Counted from the stretch's first letter, positions 15,999 through 24,785 are shown. The stretch: 37,118 bases of DNA from Planctomycetaceae bacterium (GCA_947459185.1 CANHCU010000026.1:1-37118), one strand, 5' to 3'. Numbers and translations are program-made. Notes: generated from the letters alone by a model not told the origin.

Positions 15999-17118
15999 CG
16001 ACGACACGGGCTTCGCTCCCGACGACGAGCTCCGTGATGAGGTTGGGGAGGGTGAGGCCGTGGAGCCGACTCCCCCGGCGGTTGAGGCAGGAGCGATCTG
16101 TCTGGCCGGCTTCGCCCCCGGCACCGACATCGTGCTGACGGCCGACGCCGCCTCTGCGGGCTTGCGGCTCGATGTCTTTCTGGCCCGCACGTTTCCGGAA
16201 CAGAGCCGCTCGTTTCTCGCACGGTCTATCGACAAGGGAGTCGTGCGGGTCGATGGGGTCGTGGCGCGGGCGTCGCTCAAGCTGCGGGCCGGCTCGATCG
16301 TCTGCATGACGGTGCCGGAGCCGCCCCGGGCCGGGCCGGCGGCGGAGGAGATTCCGCTGGAGTTCGTCCACCTCGACGACTGGATCGCGGTCGTGAACAA
16401 GCCGGCCGGCATGGTCGTGCATCCCGCCAAGGGCAACTGGAAGGGCACGCTCGCAGGGGCGCTCAAGTGGCACCTCGAACGCCCTGAAGCGGCCGCCGGT
16501 GGTGCGGGACTCTCGAACGCGGGTGGCCCGACGCGGCCGGGGATTGTCCACCGGCTCGACCGCGACACCAGCGGCGTGATTGTGGTGGCACGCACCGAGG
16601 AGGCCCACCATGCGTTGGCGAAGCAGTTCGAGCGGCGAACCGTCACGAAGACCTATTTGGCGATCACGCAGGGGCAGCCACAGTTCGACAGCGACGAAAT
16701 CAATCTGCCCATCGGCATCCATCCCTACCAGCGGGAGAAGATGGCGGTGCGTCGCGACCACTCGACCAGCCGCGACGCGGTGACGCGGTTCGAGGTGCTG
16801 GAGCGATTCCGGGGGGCGGCGCTCGTCAGGGTCGCACCCAAGACCGGCCGGACGCACCAGATCCGCGTACACATGGCGGCGATCGGCTGTCCTGTGCTCT
16901 GCGATGGTCTCTACAGCGGCCGCACCCGCATCGATTCGGCCTTCTTTGGGCTTCCCGACGACGGCGCCGGCCCGGTTGCAGGTTTGGCCCTCATCGAACG
17001 GCAGGCGCTGCACGCCGCCAGCCTCGCGGTCGATCACCCTGTGACACGGGAACGGATCGAATTCACAGCGCCTCTTCCCGCCGACATGCAGCGGGTGCTC
17101 GATGTGCTGCGGGGCTGA
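15922..17118 (+). CDS. rluD: RluD/RluA-family 23S rRNA pseudouridine synthase
   Basis: It isomerises uridines in large-subunit rRNA. The protein has an S4 RNA-binding domain (about 75-135, LRLDVFLARTFPEQSRSFLARSIDKGVVRVDG) and then the catalytic domain. There VNKPAGMVVHP, HRLDRDTSGVIVVAR (H210-R-L-D213, catalytic aspartate) and PKTGRTHQIRVH are diagnostic. The first 46 residues are a Pro/Gln/Ser-rich then acidic leader. The start is uncertain: ATG at 15922 overlaps the previous gene by 77 bp and lacks a ribosome site, whereas GTG at 16060 (352 residues) has GGGGAGGG 7 bp upstream. RluD rather than RluC is a guess from the S4 domain and sequence feel. Confidence 0.9.
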   Translation: MSQTQPTPHHPPSQPLSQPSPQPGNSDDTGFAPDDELRDEVGEGEAVEPTPPAVEAGAICLAGFAPGTDIVLTADAASAGLRLDVFLARTFPEQSRSFLARSIDKGVVRVDGVVARASLKLRAGSIVCMTVPEPPRAGPAAEEIPLEFVHLDDWIAVVNKPAGMVVHPAKGNWKGTLAGALKWHLERPEAAAGGAGLSNAGGPTRPGIVHRLDRDTSGVIVVARTEEAHHALAKQFERRTVTKTYLAITQGQPQFDSDEINLPIGIHPYQREKMAVRRDHSTSRDAVTRFEVLERFRGAALVRVAPKTGRTHQIRVHMAAIGCPVLCDGLYSGRTRIDSAFFGLPDDGAGPVAGLALIERQALHAASLAVDHPVTRERIEFTAPLPADMQRVLDVLRG

Positions 17119-17137
17119 CACTCGCAGGTGCTTACCA

Positions 17138-17197
17138 GTTTCCTCTGGGCTTTCCTCTGGGCTTTCCTCTGGGCTTTCCTCTGGGCTTTCCTCTGGG
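17138..17197. repeat. 12-bp tandem repeat, five units (VNTR)
   Basis: Five consecutive copies of CTTTCCTCTGGG occupy 17138-17197 (the first begins GTTT instead of CTTT), directly after the pseudouridine synthase gene. On the other strand it reads as a K-A-Q-R repeat in a frame that otherwise shows no coding character, so it is taken as intergenic. Near-perfect identity suggests recent expansion. Confidence 0.95.
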
Positions 17198-17263
17198 CTC
17201 GCGTCCGTGGCGGGCCCATCCCGTCGCTTGCGCTCAGGGCTTCTATGCGATTCGGAATTATCC

Positions 17264-17314
17264 GTGAGGGGCTGCCCATGCGGTGACTACACGCGAAACA
17301 TGGCATCTTGCCAT
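17264..17314. repeat. single arm of family C repeat plus a small hairpin
   Basis: GTGAGGGGCTGCCCATGC at 17264-17281 is identical to 4894-4911, one arm of the palindrome at 4898-5029, here without its partner arm. A perfect hairpin follows at 17300-17314 (ATGGCA, loop TCT, TGCCAT). I see no gene in 17119-17458; the VNTR, this arm and the next element fill most of it. Confidence 0.75.
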
Positions 17315-17326
17315 TTCAGTCGACGA

Positions 17327-17445
17327 GGGCGTGCTGCCCGGACACCGAAGCGAGCGTCAGGCGCCTCGGCGCAGCAATCGCACCACCGTCCCTGACGCGG
17401 TCGCCGAGCCGCCGTGCGAGCGGAGCGTGTTCGGGCAGCACGCCC
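17327..17445. repeat. long palindromic intergenic element, copy B
   Basis: The termini are a 14-bp perfect inverted repeat (GGGCGTGCTGCCCG at 17327-17340, complement at 17432-17445). The sequence aligns with the reverse strand of 4722-4836: shared blocks include GCCCGGACACC, AAGCGAGC, TCAGGCGCCTC, GAGCCGCCGT and CGAGCGGAG in the same order and spacing. The outer stem differs (GGCGTGCT/AGCACGCC here, GGGGTCG/CGACCCC there) but remains paired. It ends 13 bp beyond the stop codon of the minus-strand glycosyltransferase, so it could serve as its terminator. Confidence 0.85.
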
Positions 17446-17458
17446 GGCACGGATCAAC

Positions 17459-18289
17459 TCACGGATGCTCCTCGTCGCGGGGTTCGTCCGCGAGCAGGAG
17501 GGCGCGAGGCAGCGTGGAGTCGATCACTCGACCGAGCGCTACTACAAACCCGACGCCCCCATCCCGCCAGCCGCTCCGCAGCAAGTAGCTCTTCACGAAT
17601 GCCGCCAATCCGCGGAGCGGCAGCATCCAGGCGCCGGACCGCTCCCCCTTCGACCGCAAGTCATCAGCTTTCAGCGGCGCGTACCGCAGCGACCGCGACA
17701 GCACATCGCGGCAATCGGTGAAACTGTAATGGAGAATCGATCCGGCCAGCAGCCGCGGGGGCTGTTGCGATTGCACCTCCTCGTGGACGGCAATCGCCTT
17801 GAAAGCGGCCGTCGTGCGGTTGAACAGCCGGAGCACGCGCTCATTCCGCCAGGCGCCGTGGCTGACCTCGCGACGGCCCACGAAGGTCCGCCGGTGGATC
17901 GCCCAGCAGGCGGCGGGGTTGGAGAGATCGAGGTGCTCGCAGGCCGCCTGGGCTTGGTCGTCGAGCACCTCATCGGCATCGAGTGAAAGGATCCAGTCGT
18001 GGGTCGCGAGTTCGACGGCCCGCCGCTTCTGCGGTCCGTAGCCGAGAAACGGCTGGTGTTCGACGCGGGCCCCGGCTGCCCGGGCCAATGCGACGGTGTC
18101 GTCGGTCGAACCTGAGTCGAGGACGAGTCGCTCGTCGCACATGTTCAGGGCACCGAGCACCTCGCCGATCCGCGAGGCGGCATCCCGCGCGATGATGACC
18201 GCCGAGATCGGCAGCCGACGCGAGCCGGATCGGTGCACCGTCGATTCCGTCGCCGCGGCCACGTCGCCGCTGGAAGACTGACTAGTCAT
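17459..18289 (-). CDS. family 2 glycosyltransferase, WaaE/KdtX-like
   Basis: It transfers a sugar from a nucleotide donor, probably onto a lipopolysaccharide core or other surface glycan. The 276-residue product has a GT-A fold core: ISAVIIARDAASRIGEVLGAL (28-48), LVLDSGSTDDTVALA (55-69), the KR pair in GPQKRRAVELATHDWILSLDADE (85-107) with the DxD-type motif at 104-106, then WRNERVLRLFNR and a C-terminal helix pair. This order matches WaaE-type LPS core glucosyltransferases; acceptor and donor are not provable here. Its ATG overlaps the stop of the histidine kinase gene by 4 bp (ATGA), so it is translationally coupled to it. Element B follows its stop. Confidence 0.88.
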   Translation of the reverse strand: MTSQSSSGDVAAATESTVHRSGSRRLPISAVIIARDAASRIGEVLGALNMCDERLVLDSGSTDDTVALARAAGARVEHQPFLGYGPQKRRAVELATHDWILSLDADEVLDDQAQAACEHLDLSNPAACWAIHRRTFVGRREVSHGAWRNERVLRLFNRTTAAFKAIAVHEEVQSQQPPRLLAGSILHYSFTDCRDVLSRSLRYAPLKADDLRSKGERSGAWMLPLRGLAAFVKSYLLRSGWRDGGVGFVVALGRVIDSTLPRALLLADEPRDEEHP

Positions 18290-19983
18290 GATACGGTGGC
18301 GGGGCTGTCGGGTGGGGGGTCGGCCTGCTCATCGTCCCCGGTGCGCACCGGGAATTCCAGAACGAACGTGCTTCCCTCACCGGGCTGACTGGAGACGTGA
18401 ATGTCGCCGCCATGCTCGCGCAGGATCTTGCGGCTGACCGTTAGGCCCAAGCCGGTGCCGCGGGCACCCTTCGTGGACACGAAGAGGTTGAAAATTTCAG
18501 CAATCGTGTCCGGGGGCATGCCCTCGCCGTTGTCGCTGACGGTGACGCGGACGCGTTCGTCTTCCATGTCGCATGTGACGCGGATCGACACCGTTGCCCC
18601 GCTGCGATCCTCGACCGCATCGAGCGCGTTGGTCACGACGTTGAGGATGGCCCGAGACAGTGCCTCCGGGTCGAAGAGCAGTTGGGGTATGTCGGTCGGT
18701 GGTGCCCACTCGAGCGTCGCGCCGATTTCATCAGCCCGCTGCTGGACGGTTTCCACGATGTCGGCGACCAGCGCCACGAGGTCGGACGGCACCGGGTCGG
18801 GTTCCCGCTCCTTGCTGAACGAGAGCATGTCCATCACCAGCGAGGAGATCTTGTTCTGGTTGCGGTTGACGATGTCCCAGCCCTTGCGGACCACGGCGAG
18901 GTCCTCATTTTCCAGGCCCATCTCGACCAGGTAGCTGCCGCCGCGGATGCCCTGCAGGATGTTCTTGATGTGGTGCGAGAGTGTGGCGATGGTCTGGCCG
19001 ACGGCGGCAAGCCGTTCCGACTGCACCATCGCGGAGTAGTAGGTGGTGTCCTCGACGGCCAGCGCCGCCTGATGGCCGATGGCGATGAGGAGCTTGAGAT
19101 GCTCGTCGGTGAACTGCCGCTGCCCCCGCTCGATCGCGTCGCCCAACGGGACGGTCGTGTCCACGTAGATCACACCGACCGTGCCGTAGCGGCCCTGCAT
19201 CGGCACGCAGATCGCTTCCCGCACGCCGGTTCGCACCACGCTGTTGCCGCCGCTGAAGCGATCGTCGTCCTGGGCATCGCTCGTGATCACACCCTCGCCG
19301 CGGTCGAGCACGTAGTCGAGGATCGTGCGGCTGATGGCCATCGACGTTGCTTCGCTCACACGCCGGTCTCGCCGGGCCTTCGTGCGGAGCTGCTTTGACT
19401 CGGGGTCGAGCAGCATGATGCAGCCACGGTCCGCCTCGACCCATTCGAAGACAAGCTGCAGGATGCGGCCGAGAAGTTCGTCGATGTCGAGGGTGTGGCT
19501 GACCGCAAGTGCTGTGCGATACATCACCTGCAGGTTGCTGCGGGCCCGGGCCAGCCAGCGATTCTGCGTGTCGTCGGGAAGCGGATCCCCGCCGACGTCG
19601 GCCTCACGGGCCGTCCGTACGATCCGCGAGCCGTCGCCGCCATTGGATCCCGGCACGATGTCAACGAGGCCCGTCGCGGCCACGTCGGCCCCGTCGCGGG
19701 CATAGACGAGGATTGTCCGACCCACCTGAATCTGATCGCCGCTGGAGAGCTCCGCCCGTTCGATCTTCCGGCTGTTGAGCCAGGTGCCGTTGGAGCTTTT
19801 CAGGTCGCCCACGAAGAACGACTCGCCCACCCGGCGGATCTCGGCATGCCGTCGGGATACCTCGTTGTCATCCAGCTGCACGAAGTTGCCCGCCTCCCGC
19901 CCGATGCTCATCGCCCCCTCGTGGTGGCTGAGATCGTAGCGGGAGCCACGATTGCGGCCCTGAATCACGAAAAGGGAAGGCAC
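18286..19983 (-). CDS. FHA-GAF sensor histidine kinase
   Basis: The cytoplasmic 565-residue sensor kinase has no membrane segment. Domains in order: FHA (about 1-95; GRE 28-30, SRRH 43-46, SSNG 63-66, all phosphothreonine-binding landmarks), GAF (about 155-315), HisKA with LSHHIKN (phospho-acceptor probably H337) and HATPase_c with NVVTNALDAVED (N box), DNGEGMPP (G1) and GTGLGL (G2). The FHA domain would let it read a Ser/Thr-kinase phosphorylation signal. No response regulator lies in the window. GTG start at 19983 with GGAG 8 bp upstream. The glycosyltransferase gene overlaps its stop. Confidence 0.93.
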   Translation of the reverse strand: MPSLFVIQGRNRGSRYDLSHHEGAMSIGREAGNFVQLDDNEVSRRHAEIRRVGESFFVGDLKSSNGTWLNSRKIERAELSSGDQIQVGRTILVYARDGADVAATGLVDIVPGSNGGDGSRIVRTAREADVGGDPLPDDTQNRWLARARSNLQVMYRTALAVSHTLDIDELLGRILQLVFEWVEADRGCIMLLDPESKQLRTKARRDRRVSEATSMAISRTILDYVLDRGEGVITSDAQDDDRFSGGNSVVRTGVREAICVPMQGRYGTVGVIYVDTTVPLGDAIERGQRQFTDEHLKLLIAIGHQAALAVEDTTYYSAMVQSERLAAVGQTIATLSHHIKNILQGIRGGSYLVEMGLENEDLAVVRKGWDIVNRNQNKISSLVMDMLSFSKEREPDPVPSDLVALVADIVETVQQRADEIGATLEWAPPTDIPQLLFDPEALSRAILNVVTNALDAVEDRSGATVSIRVTCDMEDERVRVTVSDNGEGMPPDTIAEIFNLFVSTKGARGTGLGLTVSRKILREHGGDIHVSSQPGEGSTFVLEFPVRTGDDEQADPPPDSPATVS

Positions 19984-20053
19984 GGACGCGGCTCCACGGG
20001 GAACTTTTCCGTTCCCATCCTACCCGCTGTGCCGCGTGTCACGGGAGTGTGGC

Positions 20054-20059
20054 TAAAAT
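20054..20059 (+). promoter_or_regulatory. candidate -10 box (TAAAAT) upstream of the M28 peptidase gene
   Basis: TAAAAT matches five of six -10 positions, 69 bases before the chosen start, in the 145-bp divergent gap with the histidine kinase gene. The context CTAAAATGA resembles CTAGAATGA before msrA (324-332). No clear -35. Confidence 0.3.
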
Positions 20060-20128
20060 GACGGGAGACCGCTGTTGTTTCATGACGGCGGCAGACGCAT
20101 CCCCCACGCATTCCTGCAGGACATGCCC

Positions 20129-22072
20129 ATGCCGAGCACACATCCCTTGTCATTCCGAGTCTGGGTCGCCCTAGCCGTGTGGCTGACAGTTCAGGTTTCG
20201 GGCGTGGCGATGACGGTTGCTGCTGAGCCGGCTGACGACGCTCCGCTGCGCGATCGGCTCAAGCTGGCCGTCGAGTGGCTGGCCGCTCCCGAGCGGGAGG
20301 GGCGCGGGCCCGGCACCAAGGGGGTCGACCAGGCCGCTGACTGGGTGGCCGAGCAGCTGGCCGCGATCGGACTCGAGCCGGTCGTGAGCGGCGTCCCCGG
20401 CGGGGCGGCTGCGACGCCATTCCAGCGGTTCGCCATGACGCTCGACGCGAAGCTGGGGCCGGCGGACGCCAACACGGCTGAACTGGTGGGCCCGCCCGGT
20501 GAGAACGGCGTGCCGAGGACGATTCCGCTGAGCCTGGGCAAGGATTTCACGCCGCTAGCCGCGGGTGGTTCAGGCAGGTTTGATTTGCCGCTTGTCTTCG
20601 CCGGCTACGGCATCACCGCCCCTGCGGAACACTACGACGACTACGCGCCGCTCGCGGCCAACAAGGGGAGCGTTTCCGCCAAGGGGGCCGGCGTCGTGGT
20701 GCTGCGACAGGAACCGCAGAAGGACAACCCTCACAGCGTGTTCGACGGCAATCAGGCGTCGCAGTATGCGGCGCTGGCCCGCAAGGTGGCCAATGCGTCG
20801 GAGCACGAGGCCGGCGGTATCATTTTTTGCAATGACGCCGATGCGGACGGCGACACGCTGATGGCCTTCACCCGCGCCGGTGACGGCTCCGAGAACCGCA
20901 CGATGCCGATCGTGCACCTCCGCCGGTCGCTGGTGGACGATGTCGTGAAGGCGTCCCTCGGCAGGAATCTCGACACCATCCAGAAGGGGATCGACGACGC
21001 GCTCGAGCCGCAGAGCGGCCCCCTCACCGGCTGGCGGATTCGCGGCCAGACGGCGATCGAACGGACCGAGACCGAGGGTAGGAATGTGATGGCTGTCCTG
21101 CCGGGCGTGGGCTGGCCGCAGGGGAGCGCGGATGCTGCCGACGGGAAGCGGCCTCCTGAACCCGAGACCGTCGTGCTCGGTGCGCATTACGATCACCTCG
21201 GTTTTGGCGGCGCCAATTCCGCGGCGCCGGGCGAGCATGCGGTGCACCACGGCGCAGACGACAACGCCAGCGGCACGGCCCTGCTCGTCGAAGTGGCGAG
21301 GATACTCAAGCAGGAGGGCCCGTTTCCGCGGACGATCCTCTTCGTGGCCTTCTCTGGCGAGGAGCGTGGCCTGCTCGGCAGCGCCCACTACACGGCCAAC
21401 GCGGTGGTGCCGCTGGCCGACACCGCTGCGATGGTGAACCTCGACATGGTGGGCCGGCTCGATGGCAACAAGATCGTGGTGCACGGCACGGGCACGGGCA
21501 CCGGGTTCGACGCGCTCGTCGATCGGTTCGTCGCTGCCCGCGGGTTCGAGGCGGCCAAGGAGCCGGGAGGCTTCGGCCCGAGCGACCATTCGAGCTTCTA
21601 CGCCCGGAAGATCCCGGTGCTGCACCTGTTCACCGGTTCGCATACCGACTATCACCGCCCCACCGACACCGCCGACAAGATCAACTATGACGGCATGGTG
21701 CGGATCACGCGGCTCGTGGCCGACATCGTCCGCGACCTGGCCACCGTCCCCGAGCGGCCGGCCTACATCGAGGTGGCTTCGAAGCAGTTTGCCCGCGGCG
21801 GCGGCGACCGGCCCTACTTCGGCAGCATTCCCGACTTCGGCAAGCCGGGGAAGGGCTACGCCATCACCGGCGCGACGAAGGACTCGCCGGCCGCGAAGGG
21901 TGGCCTCAAGGGGGGCGACGTGATCGTGCGGCTGGGGGAGAGTGCGGTCACGGGGCTCGAGGATTTCGACAGCGCCCTGCGGAAGCACAAGGGGGGCGAG
22001 ACCGTGCCGGTGGTGGTGATGCGCGACGGCGCCGAGGTCACGCTCCAGATCACGCTCGACCCGCCGAAGTAG
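20129..22072 (+). CDS. exported M28-family metallopeptidase with PA and PDZ domains
   Basis: This is a zinc aminopeptidase/carboxypeptidase of family M28, probably periplasmic: residues 1-34 form a signal peptide ending near TVAAEP. A protease-associated domain lies about 140-290. The peptidase core has the metal ligands LGAHYDHLG (H353), HGADDNASG (D377), FSGEERGLLGS (E411/E412), VNLDMVGR and HTDYHRPTDT. A C-terminal PDZ domain (about 565-645; KGGLKGGDVIVRLGE) may recognise substrate termini. The frame is open from TTG at 20075; ATG at 20129 is preferred because AGGA at 20118-20121 is then correctly spaced (ATG at 20123 is also possible). The 173-bp gap after it holds no gene. Confidence 0.93.
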   Translation: MPSTHPLSFRVWVALAVWLTVQVSGVAMTVAAEPADDAPLRDRLKLAVEWLAAPEREGRGPGTKGVDQAADWVAEQLAAIGLEPVVSGVPGGAAATPFQRFAMTLDAKLGPADANTAELVGPPGENGVPRTIPLSLGKDFTPLAAGGSGRFDLPLVFAGYGITAPAEHYDDYAPLAANKGSVSAKGAGVVVLRQEPQKDNPHSVFDGNQASQYAALARKVANASEHEAGGIIFCNDADADGDTLMAFTRAGDGSENRTMPIVHLRRSLVDDVVKASLGRNLDTIQKGIDDALEPQSGPLTGWRIRGQTAIERTETEGRNVMAVLPGVGWPQGSADAADGKRPPEPETVVLGAHYDHLGFGGANSAAPGEHAVHHGADDNASGTALLVEVARILKQEGPFPRTILFVAFSGEERGLLGSAHYTANAVVPLADTAAMVNLDMVGRLDGNKIVVHGTGTGTGFDALVDRFVAARGFEAAKEPGGFGPSDHSSFYARKIPVLHLFTGSHTDYHRPTDTADKINYDGMVRITRLVADIVRDLATVPERPAYIEVASKQFARGGGDRPYFGSIPDFGKPGKGYAITGATKDSPAAKGGLKGGDVIVRLGESAVTGLEDFDSALRKHKGGETVPVVVMRDGAEVTLQITLDPPK

Positions 22073-22245
22073 GGCGGAACGCATCCTGCCCGCTTTCGCA
22101 GCTGTTTTTTGGCCTTGAGCCAGTGGGCTTGGGTTGCCATCATCCCGCCCGCCCTCGGACTCGAGGCCGACCCCGAATCGTTTCGGCGGCGATCGGTCGG
22201 CACCGTGGGTCGCGTGTGACAAACAACCAGCAAGGAGTGCATTCC

Positions 22246-22905
22246 GTGAACAGGCAAATCGCCAGTATCGTGTGTGCGGCCGTCGTGGCCCTGACGCATG
22301 CCACAGTCTTCGCCCAGGCGCCCGTTGCTGTGCCACAGGGGCAGCCGCAGCAGGTGCGTCCGGCGACGCCTTCCTCGCACGTCGCCGTGATCGACGTCGG
22401 CTACATCTTCAAGAACCATGTCCGGTTTAAGGCCGCGATGGACAAGATGAAGGACGAGGTGATGGCAGCCGAGAACTCCCTCAAGGGGGAGCGCGACCGC
22501 ATCAACGGCCTGATGGAGCAGCTCAAGGGCTTCAATGTCGGCACGCCGGAATACAAGAAGCTCGAGGCCGAGATCGCCAAGGGGCAGGGCGACTTCAACG
22601 TGAATGCGCAGCTCCAGAAGAAGGATTTCATGGACCGCGAGGCGAAGGTCTATCTGCAGGTCTACACCGAGGTCGAGAAGGCCGTCGCCCAGTTCGCGCG
22701 TGAGCATGGGATCGCGGTGGTGTTCCGGTTCGACGGCGATCCGGTCGATGGCGCTGATCGCAACCAGATCCTGAGGGGCATCACCAAGCCGATCGTCTAT
22801 TACGAATCGGGCAACGACATCACGCCCGACATCCTCAAGATGCTCAACAACGCCGCTGTCGCCGATCAGACCGGCCGTCCCGGGGCGATGCCGCCGCGTC
22901 GATAG
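22246..22905 (+). CDS. OmpH/Skp family periplasmic chaperone
   Basis: Skp-type chaperones hold unfolded outer-membrane proteins in the periplasm. The 219-residue product has a signal peptide (about 1-24, ending VFAQA), then HVAVIDVGYIFKNHVRFKAAMDKMKDEV, which is the usual OmpH opening (VAVVDVQxVF), a long charged helical region (about 55-150) and a C-terminal strand segment. GTG start at 22246 with AAGGAG at 22232-22237. It lies directly upstream of lpxC and lpxA, the usual neighbourhood of skp, although bamA, lpxD and fabZ are absent here. Confidence 0.9.
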   Translation: MNRQIASIVCAAVVALTHATVFAQAPVAVPQGQPQQVRPATPSSHVAVIDVGYIFKNHVRFKAAMDKMKDEVMAAENSLKGERDRINGLMEQLKGFNVGTPEYKKLEAEIAKGQGDFNVNAQLQKKDFMDREAKVYLQVYTEVEKAVAQFAREHGIAVVFRFDGDPVDGADRNQILRGITKPIVYYESGNDITPDILKMLNNAAVADQTGRPGAMPPRR

Positions 22906-23016
22906 GTGGCCTTGGAAAAGTCATCCAGAGCCTTGTTCACTCGGTCGGCTGCTGGGAATGCTCGGAGTTCCCGCGGCCGGCCAGGTGTCTGTGACGGAGT
23001 TGCCGCGGGTTTTCTC

Positions 23017-23883
23017 ATGCATCAAACCACACGACAGCGGTCGCAGCGCACGCTCAAAAGGCCGGTCTCCATTACGGGCGTCGGCTACTGGAGTGGGCGT
23101 GAGAATCGCGTCGAACTCGAGCCCGCGGCCGCCGGCGCCGGGGTGGTCTTCGTGCGGGAGGATCTGTCTGATCAGGTGGTGATTCCCGCGGCGGTGGACT
23201 ATCGCGTGGAGGCCTCGAGTCGCACGAATCTCTGTGCGGGCGGTGGCCGCGTGGAAATGGTTGAGCATCTGCTCAGCGCGCTTGCCGGTCTCGACATCGA
23301 CTGCTGCCTCGTGCGGGTGCATGGCGAGGAGATGCCAGGGCTCGATGGCTCATCGCGGGCGTTCGTCGAGGCGATCGATGCCGCGGGAGCCACGGAATTG
23401 GCAGCCGCCGTCGACCCGATCGTCGTCGATTCCGTGGTCCGCATCGGCGACGATACCTCCTGGATCGAGGCCTCGCCCCCGAGGTTTTCCGGGCTCTCGG
23501 TGGACTACGAACTGGATTACGGTGCCGGCCCGATCGGACGGCAGACGCTTTCGCTGCGTGTGACGCCGGAGGCGTATCGCACGGAGCTGGCCGCCGCACG
23601 CACGTTTCTCCCGGCCGAGGATGCCGAGAGGCTCCGGTCCGAGGGCCGCGGGCTGGCGGCCACGACCAACGATCTGCTGGTGTTCGGACCGGATGGCCCA
23701 ATCGGCAACGCGCTCCGCTGGCCGGACGAATGCGTGCGGCACAAGGTGCTCGATCTGGTGGGCGATCTGTCGCTTGCCGGCCGCCCGATCCACGCCCACG
23801 TCCGGGCCTGTCGCAGCGGACACAGGCTCAACGGCGCCCTGGCGGCGCGTCTGGCCGCCTCCCTGCAGCCCGCCTCCGCCTGA
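23017..23883 (+). CDS. lpxC: UDP-3-O-acyl-N-acetylglucosamine deacetylase LpxC
   Basis: LpxC catalyses the committed, zinc-dependent step of lipid A synthesis. The 288-residue product begins with QRTLKRPVSITGVGYWSG, as LpxC does. It has MVEHLLSALAGLDID (first zinc histidine) and GEEMPGLDGSS, then AARTFLPAEDAERLRSEG, DECVRHKVLDLVGDL (zinc His and Asp) and SGHRLN with the catalytic histidine. The family's early GLHSG block reads GYWSG here. The frame is open from a GTG at 22906, right after the ompH stop, but homology begins after the ATG at 23017. No FabZ fusion is present. It is followed 26 bp later by lpxA. Confidence 0.93.
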   Translation: MHQTTRQRSQRTLKRPVSITGVGYWSGRENRVELEPAAAGAGVVFVREDLSDQVVIPAAVDYRVEASSRTNLCAGGGRVEMVEHLLSALAGLDIDCCLVRVHGEEMPGLDGSSRAFVEAIDAAGATELAAAVDPIVVDSVVRIGDDTSWIEASPPRFSGLSVDYELDYGAGPIGRQTLSLRVTPEAYRTELAAARTFLPAEDAERLRSEGRGLAATTNDLLVFGPDGPIGNALRWPDECVRHKVLDLVGDLSLAGRPIHAHVRACRSGHRLNGALAARLAASLQPASA

Positions 23884-23909
23884 CTCCACCGCTCCCCGAG
23901 ACCAACGGC

Positions 23910-24785
23910 ATGGACGATTTTCAAGCCACAGTGCCGATGCGGGGCGACACGCCTTCCTGCGGCGGCGTGCTCCGCGGGAGACCGCCGCTGGTGCATCCGT
24001 CGGCCGTGGTCGAGGCTGGTGCGCAGCTCGCCGATGACGTGACGATCGGGCCTTTCTGCTGCGTCTCGGGCGGCGCCGTCATTGGACGCGGCACGGTGCT
24101 CGAGAACCACGTCACCATCATGGGCGATGTGCACATCGGCGAGCAGAACCACCTCTTTCCCAACGCGGTGATCGGGGGCGAGCCGCAGGACGTGAGCTAC
24201 CGCGGCACGCGAACGCGGGTTGACATCGGCGACGGCAACGTCATTCGCGAGAGCGTCACGATCAATCGCGCCACGGAAAAAGAAGAGGGCGTGACCTCGA
24301 TCGGCAACGGTAATTTTCTGATGGCGTGCAGCCACGTGGCCCACGACTGTCGTATCGGCGACCACTGCATGCTGGCCAACGGCACGCTGCTGGGCGGGCA
24401 TGTTCGCGTGCACTCCCGGGCGTCGTTGTCCGGTGCGGTCGCTGTCCACCATTGGGCCACGATCGGCGGCTGGTCGTTCGTGGCAGGGCTCTCCCGCGTG
24501 CTCCATGACGTGCCTCCGTTCATGCTCTGCGAGGGGCTGCCTGCCCGGCCGCGGTGCATCAACGTAGTGGCCCTCAAGCGGGGAGGTTTCGCCAACGACG
24601 CGATCGAGGGGGTGTCCGAGGCTCATCGGCTCCTCTTTCGGGCGAAGGTCGGGTTGGAGCCGGCCCGCGAGATCCTGAGGACGAAGGGGATGCTGCTCCC
24701 GGACGTCCTCCAACTACTCGAATTTTTGGCCAGGCAACAGGAAGGGCGGCACGGACGCGCCCGCGAACGAAGGAGGGCGGCATGA
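23910..24785 (+). CDS. lpxA: acyl-ACP--UDP-N-acetylglucosamine O-acyltransferase LpxA
   Basis: It transfers the first hydroxyacyl chain to UDP-GlcNAc (or to a 3-amino analogue). The 291-residue protein is a left-handed beta helix built of hexapeptide repeats (about 28-215). GGEPQDVSYRG and SHVAHDC are LpxA signatures; the catalytic histidine is H145. The C-terminal helical part begins INVVALKRGGF, close to the family's N-x-x-G-L-K-R-R-G-F. ATG at 23910 is chosen; about 27 residues precede the first repeat. Its TGA overlaps the ATG of the oxidoreductase gene. Confidence 0.95.
   Translation: MDDFQATVPMRGDTPSCGGVLRGRPPLVHPSAVVEAGAQLADDVTIGPFCCVSGGAVIGRGTVLENHVTIMGDVHIGEQNHLFPNAVIGGEPQDVSYRGTRTRVDIGDGNVIRESVTINRATEKEEGVTSIGNGNFLMACSHVAHDCRIGDHCMLANGTLLGGHVRVHSRASLSGAVAVHHWATIGGWSFVAGLSRVLHDVPPFMLCEGLPARPRCINVVALKRGGFANDAIEGVSEAHRLLFRAKVGLEPAREILRTKGMLLPDVLQLLEFLARQQEGRHGRARERRRAA

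Noticed and set aside
17034-17306. Small minus-strand protein with a K-A-Q-R repeat
   Set aside because: The repeat is the 12-bp VNTR read in frame; the rest overlaps the pseudouridine synthase antisense and shows no coding features.
22083-22112. Intrinsic terminator after the M28 peptidase gene (T-run at 22105-22110)
   Set aside because: A T-run is present but no stable GC stem directly precedes it.
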